Shown here: positions 4,008 to 5,668 of the stretch, one piece after another | Layout: each line of letters begins with the position of its first letter | Numbering within the stretch: the stretch's first letter is position 1 | Assembly: GCA_027077185.1 (NCBI GenBank) | Contig: JALTGJ010000511.1 | Span: forward strand, 1 to 5,668 | DNA length: 5,668 bases | From: Spirochaetales bacterium | Lineage (GTDB): Bacteria; Spirochaetota; Spirochaetia; B11-G9 | Direction of reading: 5' to 3' | Program-made: the position numbers and the translations under genes | Notes under the pieces: model-generated | Told to the model about the DNA's origin: nothing | The model's database searches: none | The model's input: the letters and a program-made list of their open reading frames with translations, nothing else

Positions 4008-5668
4008 TTGAGTAATCTATCGGAAGAGATAAAAGTTAAATTGGCAGCTATGACTGATGACTATGTCAGACAGCTGCCTTCACGGTTTGATAATCTTTTT
4101 AAAGATGTAAAAAACGCAGAGTTCCATGAAAATATTGAGTACTTAACTATACTAAAGAATTCTCTTCATAAACTTGCCGGATCAGGTACTACCTTTGGGT
4201 TTGATGCTTTATCAGTTAAGTCAAAAAAACTTGAAGCTATTCTAACTGAGTTTTTAGAAAAGGATACAGACTTTAGTTTGTTTAATTGGGAAAACTTTAA
4301 TAGTTTATTGTCAGAAATTGAAAATATATGTAAACCTAAAGAAAATCCTGAAGAATTGGAAGATCTGGAAGAGCTGCCCGATTTAGTAATTTCCAATAGT
4401 AATAAAATAGGAACTGAAAGTGATTTAGAGCGGCATAATAGGAATGTATTGGTATACTTATCCATGAAGGAAGATTCAGTCCTTTCCGAAATATCTACAC
4501 AAATGGAAATATTTGGTTTTAAAATAAAGGCTTTATTCTCTGTTGCTGGACTTGAAAAATTCCTAACTAATGACATGTGCAGTCTTGTTATTATAAATTC
4601 AGAACTTATCTTACAGGATGAAACAGCAGGAGAAAAATTACTCGAAATTAAAAAAAAGTATAAACCATTTCTTTCGTTTATATATGTGGCTGATCATAGT
4701 GATTTTGATATTAGACTTAAAACTGTACAATCCGGCGGAGATGCTTTTTTTGTTATGCCGATAGATACAGGTATCCTTGTAGATAAGATTGATAATTTAA
4801 CTTCAAAGACTAATCATCCTCCCTATCATGTTCTTCTTATAGATGATGATCCTGAACAGATATCCTATTACGCCATGGTTTTACAGCAGGCAGGAATGAT
4901 TACTTCTGTAGCATCAGATCCTAAAAGGGTTATTGAGGTGCTTGTAGAAGCTAAACCAGAGATTATTTTGATGGATATGTATATGCCTGCATGTGATGGG
5001 ATTGAACTCGCATCAATTATACGGCAGCATGAATCTTTTCTTACTATCCCAATTATTTTTCTATCTGCTGAAAAATCTGAAGAAAAACAGTTGGAGGCTA
5101 TGAGATCCGGAGCGGATGATTTTCTTACAAAAACTATAAGACCGGATAATCTGATAATCCGTATAAATGCAAAAGCTGCCAGGAACAGAAATTTACGATT
5201 TTTTATGGAAAGGGATTCTCTTACAGGATTACTTAATCACGCTAATTTGAAAGAGAGAATTGCAGTTGAATTAATGAGAGTTAAGCGGAGCGGTGGTAGT
5301 TTGAGCTATGCGATGATCGATGCAGATCACTTTAAAAATATAAATGATACTTATGGCCATCTCGCTGGTGATTTGGTTCTTAAAAGCCTTTCCCGGATGT
5401 TGCAGGACCGGCTTAGGAAAACTGATATTATTGGCCGGTATGGAGGCGAGGAATTCGGTGTAATTCTTATAAATACCGATGCAGAAAACTCTTTCAAAGT
5501 AATGGAGGAAGTAAGGAAAAATTTTGCTTTGGTAAAGCATAAATCCAATGAAAATGAATTTTTTGTTACATTTTCCTGTGGAATAGCTTCTTTTACAGAA
5601 TGTGAAACGCCTGCCGAGCTAAATGATGCTGCAGATAAGGCTATGTACGAAGCCAAAACATCCGGAAG
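4008..5668 (+). CDS. Hpt - degenerate receiver - receiver - GGDEF protein, probable diguanylate cyclase (3' end outside window)
   Basis: A cytoplasmic signalling protein predicted to make c-di-GMP from two GTP under phosphorelay control. The visible 553 codons show four parts. Residues 1 to about 110 are a histidine phosphotransfer domain with H54 in H-K-L-A-G-S. Residues about 146-265 have a receiver-like pattern but lack key residues: N197 replaces the phospho-Asp (L-V-I-I-N-S) and F-F-V-M-P replaces the usual Lys-Pro. Residues 274 to about 390 are an intact receiver (D279-D280, phospho-acceptor D323, S353, K375, though T376 replaces the usual Pro). The GGDEF domain starts at D-S-L-T-G-L-L-N (403-410), with metal-site D438, D-H-F-K-N-I-N-D, active-site GGEEF (479-483) and an I-site R470-K-T-D473 five residues before it. 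The domain is nearly complete at the edge. No membrane segment is seen. TTG start: GGAGG is 5 nt upstream and an in-frame TAA lies at 3990. Confidence 0.93.
   Translation, partial: MSNLSEEIKVKLAAMTDDYVRQLPSRFDNLFKDVKNAEFHENIEYLTILKNSLHKLAGSGTTFGFDALSVKSKKLEAILTEFLEKDTDFSLFNWENFNSLLSEIENICKPKENPEELEDLEELPDLVISNSNKIGTESDLERHNRNVLVYLSMKEDSVLSEISTQMEIFGFKIKALFSVAGLEKFLTNDMCSLVIINSELILQDETAGEKLLEIKKKYKPFLSFIYVADHSDFDIRLKTVQSGGDAFFVMPIDTGILVDKIDNLTSKTNHPPYHVLLIDDDPEQISYYAMVLQQAGMITSVASDPKRVIEVLVEAKPEIILMDMYMPACDGIELASIIRQHESFLTIPIIFLSAEKSEEKQLEAMRSGADDFLTKTIRPDNLIIRINAKAARNRNLRFFMERDSLTGLLNHANLKERIAVELMRVKRSGGSLSYAMIDADHFKNINDTYGHLAGDLVLKSLSRMLQDRLRKTDIIGRYGGEEFGVILINTDAENSFKVMEEVRKNFALVKHKSNENEFFVTFSCGIASFTECETPAELNDAADKAMYEAKTSG

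Noticed and set aside
4003..4011. ATG at 4003 as start of the GGDEF gene
   Set aside because: It reads two codons and then TGA, and it touches GGAGG with no spacer. TTG at 4008 has correct spacing and frame.
4166..4576. Minus-strand open frame of 136 codons
   Set aside because: It lies wholly antisense to the Hpt and first receiver part of the GGDEF gene, has no Shine-Dalgarno, and encodes a Ser/Lys-rich sequence with no family resemblance.
5271..5656. Two overlapping minus-strand open frames (5271-5540 and 5351-5656)
   Set aside because: Both are antisense to the conserved GGDEF domain and overlap each other. Their composition is that of shadow frames.
1..5668. CRISPR array, insertion sequence with terminal repeats, riboswitch or rRNA
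   Set aside because: No regularly spaced repeats, transposase, terminal inverted repeats, recognisable riboswitch core or rRNA sequence were found.

Overview
The window is AT-rich bacterial DNA, roughly one third G+C by eye. It splits into an accessory left part (about 1-2377) and a chromosomal right part (about 2378-5668). The tRNA genes do not encode their CCA ends. The gene content (endonuclease III, a DtxR-type regulator, a multidomain Hpt/receiver/GGDEF protein) would suit a spirochaete or a similar low-G+C environmental bacterium. That placement is a low-confidence impression, because nothing here is taxonomically decisive.

Left part, all on the minus strand. A tyrosine recombinase (966-2219) lies 158 bp beyond the 3' end of a tRNA-Arg(TCT) gene. 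This is the usual arrangement for an element integrated into a tRNA 3' end, so the sequence to the left of the tRNA is probably the integrase-bearing end of a genomic island, plasmid or prophage. After a 357-bp non-coding gap comes a compact operon: an AbrB/MazE-fold protein with an unrecognised C-terminal domain (135-608), a 44-residue basic ORF joined to it by an ATGA stop/start overlap (4-138), and a third gene that starts inside the 44-residue ORF and runs off the window (1-14). The far end of the element is not in view.

Middle. tRNA-Pro(TGG) and tRNA-Arg(TCT) form a tandem minus-strand unit behind a good sigma70-type promoter. Their 91-bp spacer carries nested, mutually exclusive inverted repeats. 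A perfect 9-7-9 inverted repeat sits 4 bp past the tRNA-Arg gene, between it and the integrase.

Right part. An endonuclease III gene (nth, 2797-3441, plus strand) meets a DtxR/MntR-family metal-dependent repressor gene (3442-3897, minus strand) tail to tail with no base between the stop codons. Across a 110-bp divergent intergenic region with a clear promoter, a 12-bp direct repeat and an inverted repeat, a plus-strand gene starts at a TTG codon (4008). It encodes an Hpt - degenerate receiver - intact receiver - GGDEF protein with an I-site, that is, a probable diguanylate cyclase under phosphorelay control. It runs off the right edge. The shared control region suggests, but does not prove, that metal status and c-di-GMP production are linked.
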